The notes under the pieces: model-generated | Told to the model about the DNA's origin: nothing | The model's database searches: none | Seen by the model: the letters and a program-made list of their open reading frames with translations, nothing else | Program-made: the position numbers and the translations under genes | Assembly: GCF_900444995.1 (NCBI RefSeq) | Contig: NZ_UAPQ01000008.1 | Coordinates: 186,001 to 250,000, forward strand | DNA length: 64,000 bases | Direction: 5' to 3' | Origin: Actinomyces bovis | Lineage (GTDB): Bacteria; Actinomycetota; Actinomycetes; Actinomycetales; Actinomycetaceae | Shown here: positions 6,293 to 15,105 of the stretch, one piece after another | Layout of the letters: each line of letters opens with the position of its first letter | How positions within the stretch are numbered: the stretch's first letter is position 1

Positions 6293-9238
6293 ATGCCCCA
6301 AGTAAGCCCACCCCCAGGAGGCCGCAGGCTCCTGGCAGCGACACTCAGCACTGCCCTAGTGGCGTTAGGAGCCGCCACGCTGCCACTGGCGCCAGCCCAC
6401 GCAGCACCGGCTCTCACCGGCGAAGGTCTGCCCGGTGTAGTGCCTGCAGTCAGCAGTTTCAAAGCTGAGACTACGGCACCTTTCGTACTCACCAGCAGCA
6501 CACGCCTAGTCATCGGAGATGCCGCCGACGAGTCCGCGCTCGGTGACGAGGCCCGCCTGCTCGCCGCAGAACTAGAAAACCTCAGCGCCGCCAAGGGCCT
6601 GGCGCTCAACTCCACTCCCGCCGTCGTCGTCGGTCAAGAAGCTGCGCCAGGAGACATTGTCCTTGACCTACAGCCGACGGTAACTGGCGTTACCACCCAC
6701 GAGGGCTACAGCCTGAACGTCACGCCACAGCAAGTAAAGATCACCGCCACAGGGGACGCGGGGGCTTTCTATGGCACCCGAACCTTGCTGCAGAGCCTGA
6801 GCAGTTCCGGTGGCCTCCAAGCGGGACAGGTAGTAGACCAGCCCGCTATGTCTGTGCGCTCCCTACACCTGGATGCGGCGCGCAAATACTTCACCAAAGA
6901 CTGGATCATCAACCAGATCCGCGAGATGAGCTGGGTGAAGCTAAACCAACTCCAGTACCACTTCTCCGAGAACGAAGGCTTCCGCCTAGAGTCCAAGACC
7001 CACCCGGAGATCATGTCCTCCGAGTACCTCACCCAGGATGAACTCAAGGAGATCATCGCCGAGGGCGCCAAGTACCACGTGGAAATAGTCCCGGCCTTTG
7101 ATATGCCCGGGCATATGCGCGCCATGCTGGAGAGACACCCGGAACTGCGGGTGGGCAACACCGACGCCGGACGCAAGATCCTGAACTACTCCAAGCCAGA
7201 GGCTCGTCAGCTGGTGAAAGAGCTGATTGACGAGTTCGTCCTGCTCTTCCCCTCAACCAGCTGGCACCTGGGCGGAGATGAAGTCTTCCCCCTAGCCGGG
7301 AACTCCTACTACCCGTCTCTGCACTCTGACCTAGCGCGGGACTTCCCACAGTTGCTCGCCTACGCCAAGGAGAGCTCAACCGCTGGTGAGAAGGCCACAG
7401 TCCTGGACGGCTACGTCCACTTTCTGAATGAGACCGCCAAGTACCTCCAGTCCAAGGGCAAAACCCAGGTGCGGGCTTGGAACGACGCCCTGAGCTACAC
7501 CGGCACCACGGAGAAGCTTGCGGCAGACGTCGATGTTGCCTACTGGACCGGCTGGCACGGCGCCTTCCCCACAGTTCAGAAGATGGTTGATGAGGGACAC
7601 AAGCTCATCAACTTCAACGACGCCTACTTCTACTACGTGCTGACCTATCCCACATGGGCCTACTCCACCAAGCCCACCGCTGAGAAGATCTACAGCTGGC
7701 ACCCCGGCGTCTACCCGAATCACCAGTCTGGCCTGACTCAGACCTGGCCGGACCCCCAGCCCGCCTGGAACCTTGGCTCCTCCTTCGCCATCTGGTGTGA
7801 CAAGCCCGAGGTTGAGACCGAGGCCCAGGTTGCCGCAGGCGTTAAGCCACTGTTGCGGGCCATGGCCTCCCGGGTCTGGAACCCCACAGACGCCACCGAT
7901 TTCAACACCTGGAACACCAGGCAGCAGGCTGCGGGGGAGACCCCTGGAAAGCTTGCGCCCATGGCCAAAGTCAAGGCCCAGGTGGCGCTCGGCTCCACTC
8001 CGGAAAGCGGCCAGCAGGTCACGCCGGGGCAGGCCATTTCCCGCACTGTCACCTTGAGCTCTGACGCCACCACCGAGGTCAGTGCCACCGTCAATGCTGA
8101 CATCTCAGGCCTGGGCGGGAACGCCACCGTCAACGGTGCTCCGAAGGTTGAATACGTGGACGCCGAGGGGCAGCCGGTTCCCGACCGGGCAGGCACTAAC
8201 GTGGCATTAGGACGTCCGGTGACTGCCTCTGGTCAAGAAGCAGACACCGTCTGGTCCAAGGAGAAGGTGGTGGACGACAGCACCACGGGAGACTCCCGCT
8301 GGTCCTCTAACTACTCCAACGAGGCCTGGATCGCCGTGGAACTGGCCCAGCCCACTGTGGTAGACCACGTGGACGTGGTCTGGGAGGCGGCCTGCGCCCC
8401 AAGCTTTGAGATCATGACTTCCGCTGATGGTAGGACCTGGAAGAGCGGCACCGGTGTGCTCAGCCAGATCTGCCCAAGCAAGAAGCTCGCTGCTGAAAAG
8501 CGCAGCTACAAGCTCAACTCCCAAGAACCAGTCAAGTACGTCAAGATGCAGGCCCATTCACGCCAGGCCTTTAACGGTGAGTACTACGGCGTCTCCCTAT
8601 GGGAACTGCGCGTCTGGGACGGACCGGAGCAGGGCAAGGCTGCCCCACAGCCTGAACTAGACAGCGCTAATGGCGCCATCACCTGGAACGGCACCTTGCC
8701 CCAGGGATACAGCTTGCGCCTGACCTGGGAGGAGAAGGTCTCGGCTGGGGCCACTGACGGCACCGTGCTGAGCGAGTCCGTGAGCGCCAAGGTGGGGAAC
8801 TCGGAGACCGTCTCTGCCCAGAGTGCACACACAGTCAAGGCCGCGGCTCCTGCACCTGAGTCGAAGCCGGCTTATGTGTCTAAGGTGGAGAGTGGTGCTC
8901 TTGGCATGGTGCTGAAGGGTGATTGGGATGGTGATGGCACGGTGACTTATGCGGTGCGTGTGGGTACTCGGGTGGTGTTCTATAACGAGAACCGTAGTGA
9001 TGCTCCGGTTTATGCTTCGGTTTCTTTGGGGCGGGCCGCCGATGAGTTGTTGGTGGGTGATTGGGATGGTGATGGTAAGGACACTTTGGCTTTGCGTCGT
9101 GGTACCACGGTGTTGGCCCAGACTCGTTTGACTAGCAGTGCCACTACCAAGGTGAGTGTTGAGGGGATCACTGCTGGCTCGAAGCTCTCTGTGCGTAAGG
9201 AGTCGGGTAAGGCGGATGTGATTGTGGTGGTTAAGTGA
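6293..9238 (+). CDS. Secreted family GH20 beta-hexosaminidase / lacto-N-biosidase-like enzyme
   Basis: A 981-residue exported glycosidase. A signal peptide ends near AHA-AP (about residue 35), then come a GH20b-like domain, a GH20 catalytic barrel with the Asp329-Glu330 pair (LGGDEVF), an F5/8 type C (CBM32-like) domain (about 635-780), an Ig-like stretch, and two GDWDGDG repeats at the end. The usual HLTDDQGWR loop reads HFSENEGFR, which resembles a branch containing lacto-N-biosidases, so the substrate could be N-acetylhexosaminides or lacto-N-biose of mucin or milk glycans. The ATG at 6293 follows GAGGAGG. No LPXTG anchor is visible. The last 120 codons use quite different synonymous codons from the rest. 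Confidence 0.85.
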   Translation: MPQVSPPPGGRRLLAATLSTALVALGAATLPLAPAHAAPALTGEGLPGVVPAVSSFKAETTAPFVLTSSTRLVIGDAADESALGDEARLLAAELENLSAAKGLALNSTPAVVVGQEAAPGDIVLDLQPTVTGVTTHEGYSLNVTPQQVKITATGDAGAFYGTRTLLQSLSSSGGLQAGQVVDQPAMSVRSLHLDAARKYFTKDWIINQIREMSWVKLNQLQYHFSENEGFRLESKTHPEIMSSEYLTQDELKEIIAEGAKYHVEIVPAFDMPGHMRAMLERHPELRVGNTDAGRKILNYSKPEARQLVKELIDEFVLLFPSTSWHLGGDEVFPLAGNSYYPSLHSDLARDFPQLLAYAKESSTAGEKATVLDGYVHFLNETAKYLQSKGKTQVRAWNDALSYTGTTEKLAADVDVAYWTGWHGAFPTVQKMVDEGHKLINFNDAYFYYVLTYPTWAYSTKPTAEKIYSWHPGVYPNHQSGLTQTWPDPQPAWNLGSSFAIWCDKPEVETEAQVAAGVKPLLRAMASRVWNPTDATDFNTWNTRQQAAGETPGKLAPMAKVKAQVALGSTPESGQQVTPGQAISRTVTLSSDATTEVSATVNADISGLGGNATVNGAPKVEYVDAEGQPVPDRAGTNVALGRPVTASGQEADTVWSKEKVVDDSTTGDSRWSSNYSNEAWIAVELAQPTVVDHVDVVWEAACAPSFEIMTSADGRTWKSGTGVLSQICPSKKLAAEKRSYKLNSQEPVKYVKMQAHSRQAFNGEYYGVSLWELRVWDGPEQGKAAPQPELDSANGAITWNGTLPQGYSLRLTWEEKVSAGATDGTVLSESVSAKVGNSETVSAQSAHTVKAAAPAPESKPAYVSKVESGALGMVLKGDWDGDGTVTYAVRVGTRVVFYNENRSDAPVYASVSLGRAADELLVGDWDGDGKDTLALRRGTTVLAQTRLTSSATTKVSVEGITAGSKLSVRKESGKADVIVVVK

Positions 9239-9279
9239 ATTGACCACTTGAGCTGAGGGCCTTCTGGCTGCTTGGTATT

Positions 9280-9326
9280 GGCTGGGCCTGGTGACCTCCC
9301 CCGTGCGGGAGACACCAGGCCCAGCC
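9280..9326. terminator. Terminator after the GH20 gene
   Basis: A perfect 14-bp stem (GGCTGGGCCTGGTG at 9280-9293 with its complement at 9313-9326) encloses a loop that can itself pair (CTCCC/GGGAG). There is no T tract. It lies between convergent genes and could act in both directions. Confidence 0.75.
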
Positions 9327-9476
9327 ATATCCTCGGCGCGATCAAGGCAAAACCGCCGACCTGAAAAGCGGATTTCCCCGCCGCCAGCCGCCAATGCCAG
9401 CGGCATCAGGAGCCAAATATCCCGCCCCCGAGCAAAAGGAGAAGCAACCAGGCCTGAAGGTGCAGCGAAGGCAGGC

Positions 9477-11312
9477 CTACAGTTTGCTGGAGTGCCCCTG
9501 ATCGGAGCCATGATCCGCCAGGTCCTCAACCTTGCTGAGCGTCTGCGAGACCCGTGTCAATAGCTCTTCCCGCACCAGCCGGCGCATGACCTTGCCGATC
9601 TGAGAACGTGGCAGCTCCGTGAGGATCGCAATCTGTTTGGGCAGGGCATAGTGGGAGATGGTCTTCTCAGCCCAGGCACGCACCTGCTCCAAAGTCACTG
9701 TCTGACCCTCATGCGGCACAATCGCCGCAACCACGGATTCGTCCCCGGAGGCGCCAGGCAGCCCCACCACAGCCACATCTGCGACCTGCGGCATGGAGCG
9801 CACAGCCTTCTCCACCTCCGTGGGGTAGACGTTGAATCCGCCAGAGATAATCAGCTCTTTACGGCGGTCGGCCATCACATAGAAGCCGTCCTCCTCTTGA
9901 CGGGCTAAGTCCCCGGTGCGCAGCCAGCCACCTGACAGCATCACCGCCTCAGTTTCTTCCGGGTTCTCCCAGTACCCGGCGAAGACCTGCGGTCCACGAA
10001 CAACTAGCTCGCCCACCTCTCCGGGTAGCACCTCCACCTCTGGATGCTCCGGGTCTATCAGCCGCACATCAGTGGAGGGGTAGGGCACGCCTAGTGCGCC
10101 AGCGCGCCGTTCCGGAGAGATTGGGTTGCCTAGGATGATGGGGGAGGCTTCAGTCATGCCGTAGCCCTCGATGATTACGCCGCGAGTCAACTCCTCCCAG
10201 GCAGCAGCAACCTGAGCGGGGGTAGCTGCCGCCCCACACACCGCCACCTTGCAGGAGGATAGGTCCGCGCCACTGCCTGCCGCCTTGGCAGCAATTCGCT
10301 CAAACATGACCGGCACCCCCGGGAAGAAGGTGCAATTGCGGCGTCGCCAGGCGCCCAGCACCAAATCGGCGCTGAACTTAGGCAAGATCACCTGAGTGGC
10401 CGCTAAGCCCACCGCGCACAACAGGCACAGGGAGAGCCCAAAGGCATGGAAGAAGGGCAACACCGAATAGAAAGTCTCTTGCCCCTGCGCAGTGACCTGG
10501 CTAGCCCACGCCAAGCTCATCTCCGCGTTAGAACGCAGGTTCGCGTGCGTCAGCTTGACCGCCTTGGGAGTGCCCGTGGTCCCGCCGGTGTGCAGCAGCA
10601 CGGCCACATCTTGCACCTGCGGCTGCGGGTGAGAGGTGGCCAAGGGCGAGCAAGACTCAACCAGCTCGTCCCAGGACGCTACCCCCGCCGGCACCTGCCC
10701 ACGCAGCTCAGAACGCTGTGCCCGAGCCGCAGCTAGGGGGAGTCGCAGAGCAAAGCGACTAGTCCACGGCAATCCGCGAGACAGGTCGACGGCGTAGACC
10801 GCAAGACCACCCAGCCCGGCAGCCCCAAGGGACCCAGTGGCTCGAGTGAGCTTGTCCAGTGTCTTCTCCCAGGCAATCACCACCCGGCCACCATGTAGCT
10901 CTAGCTGCTCACGCAATTGGGCAGCTGGCGCCAGCGGATTGTGCTCGGCGAGGATCGCGCCAAGCCGCCAGACGGCGTAGGCCAGCACAACGTGCTGGGG
11001 GCAGTTGGGCAGGACCACCGCCACTACGTCCCCCTTGGAAACACCAGCACGACGCAGAGCTTCAGCAGCACGAGCGACCTGGGCGGAGAGCTCAGCATAG
11101 GTGGTGGTGGCACCCATAAAGTCGAGGGCTACCCGCTCAGGGAAACTACGGGTGGCTTGTGCCAACATCTCCGGTAAGGGCTGAGTCACCGGTGCAATTG
11201 CAGAGGGGACGCCAGGGGCGTAGTGAGGGCGCTGGCATTGGCTGTCTGAGCCCTCGGGCGCAGATCGCTCTGACGTTGCTGAGGTGGGGCGGACGTCGTC
11301 GGCGCTGCTCAC
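9477..11312 (-). CDS. fadD: Long-chain fatty acid-CoA ligase (FadD-like)
   Basis: A 611-residue AMP-forming acyl-CoA synthetase, activating a fatty acid to its adenylate and then to acyl-CoA. Family motifs appear in order: TGGTTGTPK (P-loop, near residue 215), GYGMTEASP, GWLRTGDLA, the hinge region DRRKELIISGG, and the C-terminal catalytic lysine in QIGKVMRR. The GTG at 11312 was chosen because GGGAG lies 5 bases upstream; an in-frame ATG 11 codons earlier lacks a binding site. It stands alone, transcribed toward the GH20 gene, with helR upstream on the same strand. Substrate chain length cannot be read from the sequence. Confidence 0.88.
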   Translation of the reverse strand: MSSADDVRPTSATSERSAPEGSDSQCQRPHYAPGVPSAIAPVTQPLPEMLAQATRSFPERVALDFMGATTTYAELSAQVARAAEALRRAGVSKGDVVAVVLPNCPQHVVLAYAVWRLGAILAEHNPLAPAAQLREQLELHGGRVVIAWEKTLDKLTRATGSLGAAGLGGLAVYAVDLSRGLPWTSRFALRLPLAAARAQRSELRGQVPAGVASWDELVESCSPLATSHPQPQVQDVAVLLHTGGTTGTPKAVKLTHANLRSNAEMSLAWASQVTAQGQETFYSVLPFFHAFGLSLCLLCAVGLAATQVILPKFSADLVLGAWRRRNCTFFPGVPVMFERIAAKAAGSGADLSSCKVAVCGAAATPAQVAAAWEELTRGVIIEGYGMTEASPIILGNPISPERRAGALGVPYPSTDVRLIDPEHPEVEVLPGEVGELVVRGPQVFAGYWENPEETEAVMLSGGWLRTGDLARQEEDGFYVMADRRKELIISGGFNVYPTEVEKAVRSMPQVADVAVVGLPGASGDESVVAAIVPHEGQTVTLEQVRAWAEKTISHYALPKQIAILTELPRSQIGKVMRRLVREELLTRVSQTLSKVEDLADHGSDQGHSSKL

Positions 11313-11424
11313 GTTTACTCCCTTGGAGGGCGATGGCCAACCCACCCAGCGGGGGCGGACGGCTGCAAAATAGAACCTACGTAACCGTAACCTACGGTGT
11401 CGTAGGTGGCCAGCGACTGCGCCG

Positions 11425-13953
11425 TCAGCGTCCTGCCTCCCGCAGCCCCGGCGGCAAGGCCTGCCGACTGAGCACCCGCAGCCGCCGGGTAGGACGAGTC
11501 ATAGCGACATAGAGATCCCCAGGACTCACCGCCCCCACCGCAGCCGGATCCAGCAGCACCACCGCGTCAAACTCCAAGCCTTTGGAAGCCAGCGGGTCCA
11601 TTACCGCTAAGCGAGAACGCAGCACATCGTCATCCGGAGCCTGCATCGCCTCATGCAGCGCCGGGATAGCCGCCAGCACGCCGACCGTCTCCTGAGGCTT
11701 AGTGCTGATAACCGCTAGGCGCCCAGCGCCGACCCCGGCCTGCTCATCGAGCCACTCAAGCTCAGCTGTCACAGCGGCCCTCAGTGCTGCCTGCCAGGCG
11801 GAGTCGTCACCAGCCAACTGCGTCAGGTCATCTACCTGCAGGCAGTTTGGCAGATCGCGTACGGATTTAACGGGATAGACCGCCGGGTGCCCCATGCCAG
11901 CAGCTACGTCCTCGGCTGCGCGCATGATTGATGCCGGAGTCCGGTAGCAAACCGTCAGCACCTCCTGGAGCAACGGGGTGGAGCCCCCAACCTGCCTGCG
12001 GCCCCGGCCAAGCTCAGGCCGCGACCGCCACTTCTGGCCACTTCCGGATGCCGCTCGACCCGCTCCTTCTTCTGCAGGCGCCGCGCCCAAGGCAGTCAAG
12101 ATCTCGTTCCAGGTGGCTGGAGCGTGCGGCCCTGAGTATTGGGCCAGGTCACCCACCACCGTGAAAGAACGCACTGGGCAGCGCCGCGCCAGTGCACGCC
12201 AGGCCATGGCGCCAAGCTCCTGGGCCTCGTCCACCACTACATGCCCATAGGTCCAACTGCGGTCAGCCCGCGCCCGCTCTGCCAGAGTCAAGCTCGGACC
12301 GGTGTCAGCAAAGCGGTCAGCCAGCATCTCCGCAGTGACCAGGCCACCCCCTAAGTCCTGAGACTCAATAGCCTGCGCGGCGTAAGCCACGTCCGCTGCG
12401 CGCCGCTTGGCCTCCAGACGTGCGCGCCGCGCCTCCGCATCCTCACTGGGACCTAGCAACTCCGCCAACTCGTCCACCAGCGGGATATCCGCAGCCGTCA
12501 AAAGTGAACCCGGCTGCCGCTGCAACAGCGCCCGTTCGTCAACACTCAATTCCGGAGCTAACTCTTCCAGTAACGCTGGACGCGACCACAGCCGCTCCAA
12601 CAAGCCCACCGGGGTGGTTGGCATCCAGCACAGGTTGATTTCCCGACGCGCATCCCGGGCGGTCCGGATATCTTCGCGTATCCAGGCCTTGGTATCCGGG
12701 TCCGAGGCATCCTGCCGGGTCGCAGCCGCGTACTGGTCCGTCAAACAGTCCAACAGGTAAAGCACGAAGGTTTCACGGGCTAGATTGTGTGGCCGCCCAG
12801 AACGACGCGCGCGACTAATCGCCTCACGCACATCCTGTGGCAGCAGCTGGAGTGTAGTTCCCTGCACCTCAATGGGACGCGGCTCCGCCGGCACCCGCTG
12901 CAGACTGCGCACTGCGCGGCGCAGCACCGGCACCCAAAGCGCTCGCCCCTTGACCTCCGCAATTTCAGCCGCCTCAGTGCCCTGGGCATGTAACCCCGGC
13001 ACTAAGTCGCCAATAGTGGTGGCCACCACGCCGGTTTCCCCCAGAGAAGGCAGTACCTGCTCTACATAGCGCAGGAACACCCGCGAAGGGCCCACCAAAA
13101 GCACCCCCGTGCGCTCCAAGCGCTCCCGTTCTGCGTAGAAGAGGTAGGCCACTCGGTGCAATGCCACCGCCGTCTTGCCAGTGCCCGGGCCCCCCTGAAC
13201 CACCAGCACGCCTTTGCCCGGGGAGGTCACCACCCGGTCCTGCTCAGCCTGAATCGTGGCCACAATGTCGCCCATGCGCCCATCGCGGGCGGTAGACATG
13301 GCAGCTATTAGGGCTCCCTCACCCTGCAGTCCCTCCGTAGCCACCTTGGCGGGCAGCCCCCCAGCCTGGCCGCTTACAGCGTCGACACTGATGAGCTCGT
13401 CCTCCAGGGAGATCACCTTACGGGCGCGGGTGTCGATATGGCGTCGCCTGAGCAAACCCATGGGGCGTGAGGCCGTGGCCTGGTAGAAAGCGCGAGCCAG
13501 GGGAGCACGCCAGTCCAGCACCACCTCACGGCGTCGCTCATCCTGCAGCCCTAGGCGCCCCACATAGTGCCGCCCGGGTCCACCCACCGGCACAGAACCA
13601 CTGGCAGAAACCCCCTCAGCAGGCAACATGTCCATGCGTCCGAATACCAGGCGATCCTCAACTCCCTCAAGCGTGCTCACCTGGTTGCTGTAGTGCGCGG
13701 CATAGGCGTCCCGCTCACCCCGCGCCTGATGCGTGCCGTGCGCCCCGGCGGACTCCGTGCGGGCCAGGGACTCACGTGCCTGCGAAAGCTGGCGGTCCAA
13801 CTCGCTGTAAGCCAGGTCCACCAAGTCTTGTTCTGCGGCTAGCTCGCGCTCGCGGACGTTGGTGGAGCCGGTGGGGGCGGCGCTTGCCTCGGCAGCGGAG
13901 TTGGCTGGGGAGGCAGGGGTCTTGTTGCCTGGCCGGAAGGCGGAGTCGGTCAC
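11425..13953 (-). CDS. helR: HelD/HelR-type RNA polymerase-associated ATPase (UvrD-like)
   Basis: An 842-residue superfamily 1 ATPase of the HelD type. These proteins bind RNA polymerase, release it from stalled complexes and, in some actinobacteria, protect it from rifamycins. The N-terminal part has the helical arm expected of HelD (RERELAAEQDLVDLAYSE onward) and the VLDWRAPLARAFYQA segment. The Walker A motif GGPGTGKTAVALHR is near residue 270, VVDEAQELG is the Walker B region, and VAMTRPTRRL is near the end. A low-complexity, Arg/Gly-rich insert lies near residues 630-670. The GTG at 13953 follows GAGGA. No rifamycin-associated element was seen upstream. It may be a general recycling factor rather than a resistance gene. 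Confidence 0.85.
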   Translation of the reverse strand: MTDSAFRPGNKTPASPANSAAEASAAPTGSTNVRERELAAEQDLVDLAYSELDRQLSQARESLARTESAGAHGTHQARGERDAYAAHYSNQVSTLEGVEDRLVFGRMDMLPAEGVSASGSVPVGGPGRHYVGRLGLQDERRREVVLDWRAPLARAFYQATASRPMGLLRRRHIDTRARKVISLEDELISVDAVSGQAGGLPAKVATEGLQGEGALIAAMSTARDGRMGDIVATIQAEQDRVVTSPGKGVLVVQGGPGTGKTAVALHRVAYLFYAERERLERTGVLLVGPSRVFLRYVEQVLPSLGETGVVATTIGDLVPGLHAQGTEAAEIAEVKGRALWVPVLRRAVRSLQRVPAEPRPIEVQGTTLQLLPQDVREAISRARRSGRPHNLARETFVLYLLDCLTDQYAAATRQDASDPDTKAWIREDIRTARDARREINLCWMPTTPVGLLERLWSRPALLEELAPELSVDERALLQRQPGSLLTAADIPLVDELAELLGPSEDAEARRARLEAKRRAADVAYAAQAIESQDLGGGLVTAEMLADRFADTGPSLTLAERARADRSWTYGHVVVDEAQELGAMAWRALARRCPVRSFTVVGDLAQYSGPHAPATWNEILTALGAAPAEEGAGRAASGSGQKWRSRPELGRGRRQVGGSTPLLQEVLTVCYRTPASIMRAAEDVAAGMGHPAVYPVKSVRDLPNCLQVDDLTQLAGDDSAWQAALRAAVTAELEWLDEQAGVGAGRLAVISTKPQETVGVLAAIPALHEAMQAPDDDVLRSRLAVMDPLASKGLEFDAVVLLDPAAVGAVSPGDLYVAMTRPTRRLRVLSRQALPPGLREAGR

Positions 13954-13967
13954 AGGATTCCTCTCAT
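13950..13967 (-). promoter_or_regulatory. Possible five-codon leader ORF overlapping the helR start
   Basis: On the minus strand ATG AGA GGA ATC CTG TGA runs from 13967 to 13950. Its stop overlaps the helR GTG (CTGTGA) and it carries within it the GAGGA that would serve helR. This could couple translation of helR to a tiny leader, or be chance. Confidence 0.25.
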
Positions 13968-14111
13968 GGGCACCCGCTAGGGTGGGTGCAGGCACCTAGT
14001 TAGGGCCGATCCATTATTCTCCGTACTGGGGCTATAGCGAACTCTTCACCTGAGGGCGAATCCTCAGCACACTGCCCCTGGGAACACGAAGGGTGCGAAG
14101 CGGGTTGCACT

Positions 14112-14139
14112 GCTAGACCATCACCGGTCACGCTAGACC
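14112..14139 (+). repeat. Direct repeat GCTAGACC, two copies 20 bp apart
   Basis: GCTAGACC occurs at 14112-14119 and 14132-14139, on the same DNA face (two helical turns apart), upstream of the PAC2 gene and downstream of nothing else. A role as an operator is possible but unsupported by a recognised consensus. Confidence 0.3.
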
Positions 14140-14175
14140 CAAGCCCGCAGGAAACCACGTCGGAAGGAAGACGGA

Positions 14176-15102
14176 ATGACGCCGATGCTGAGCATCGATC
14201 ACCCTCAGGGTGAGCCGGTGTCGCCGCGCGTCCTGGTGCACCACTTTGACGGGGCCATGGACGCTGGCCGAGCTGGCTCCCTGGCAGTGGACCAGCTCCT
14301 GATGACCCTGCCCAACCAGCGCTTCGCCACCTTCGACGTCGATTCCCTAGTGGACTACCGTGCTCGCCGCCCCGTCATGGTCTTTGACAAGCGTCAGTAC
14401 GAATCCATCTCCATGCCTGAACTTGTGGTGGACCTCGTGCATGACGACGACGGCACTCCCTTCCTGCTGCTCCACGGACCTGAGCCGGACTACCGCTGGG
14501 AGGAGTTCGCTGCCGTCGTCAACCACCTAGTCCAGACCCTGGGCGTGCAGACGGCGATTGGCATGACCGGTATCCCCATGGCCACGCCCCACACTCGGCC
14601 CACCTATATCCTCCACCACGGCAACCACCCTGAGCGTTTGCCTGAGCAGCCTGAGTTCTTCGGGCGCGTGGAGCTACCCGGCACTATGAGTGGCTTCCTG
14701 GAGTTGCGCCTAGGGCAGGCTGGCTTGGACTCGCGGGGCGTGAGTGCCTCCGTGCCCCATTACGTGGCTCGTGACGGCTTTCCGCAAGGTGCCTCGGCGC
14801 TGCTGCGCACCGTTGCTGAGATCACCGGCTTGGCTTTGCCCGTGGGCGACTTGGAGGCCGCTGCCGCCATGAACCGAGCGGAGATCGACGCCGAGGCCGC
14901 CGCTCAGGCAGAAGTTGGGGCGGTTGTGGCTGCTCTGGAGGCACAGTACGACTCCTTCGTGCCTGATGATGGCGCTGCCAAGGCGGCCGCGGCCCTTGAT
15001 CTGCCTAGTGCCGATGAGATCGGAGCCCGCTTGGAGGCTTTCTTGGAGGCCAATGACGCCGCCGGTCCGGACGACGCAAACCTGGGCTCAGCTGGACGCT
15101 GA
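14176..15102 (+). CDS. PAC2 family protein
   Basis: A 308-residue protein of the PAC2 (proteasome assembly chaperone-like) family found throughout actinobacteria. Family-like features are FDGAMDAG near residue 25, FDVDSLVDYRARRP near 55, and the IGMTGIPMATPHTRP segment near 140. The bacterial members have no settled function. An acidic, Ala-rich C-terminal tail follows residue 235. A GGAAG lies upstream of the ATG. The gene is divergent from helR and its stop lies only 3 bases from the end of the convergent spermidine-synthase-like gene, so no separate terminator fits between them. Confidence 0.8.
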   Translation: MTPMLSIDHPQGEPVSPRVLVHHFDGAMDAGRAGSLAVDQLLMTLPNQRFATFDVDSLVDYRARRPVMVFDKRQYESISMPELVVDLVHDDDGTPFLLLHGPEPDYRWEEFAAVVNHLVQTLGVQTAIGMTGIPMATPHTRPTYILHHGNHPERLPEQPEFFGRVELPGTMSGFLELRLGQAGLDSRGVSASVPHYVARDGFPQGASALLRTVAEITGLALPVGDLEAAAAMNRAEIDAEAAAQAEVGAVVAALEAQYDSFVPDDGAAKAAAALDLPSADEIGARLEAFLEANDAAGPDDANLGSAGR

Positions 15103-15105
15103 GGC

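Noticed and set aside
9291-9563. Open frame between the GH20 gene and fadD
   Set aside because: It begins inside the terminator hairpin and runs into fadD antisense; the product looks random.
13954-14175. Rifamycin-associated element upstream of helR
   Set aside because: I looked for the inverted-repeat element known from rifamycin-induced genes and did not find it, so rifamycin induction is not claimed.
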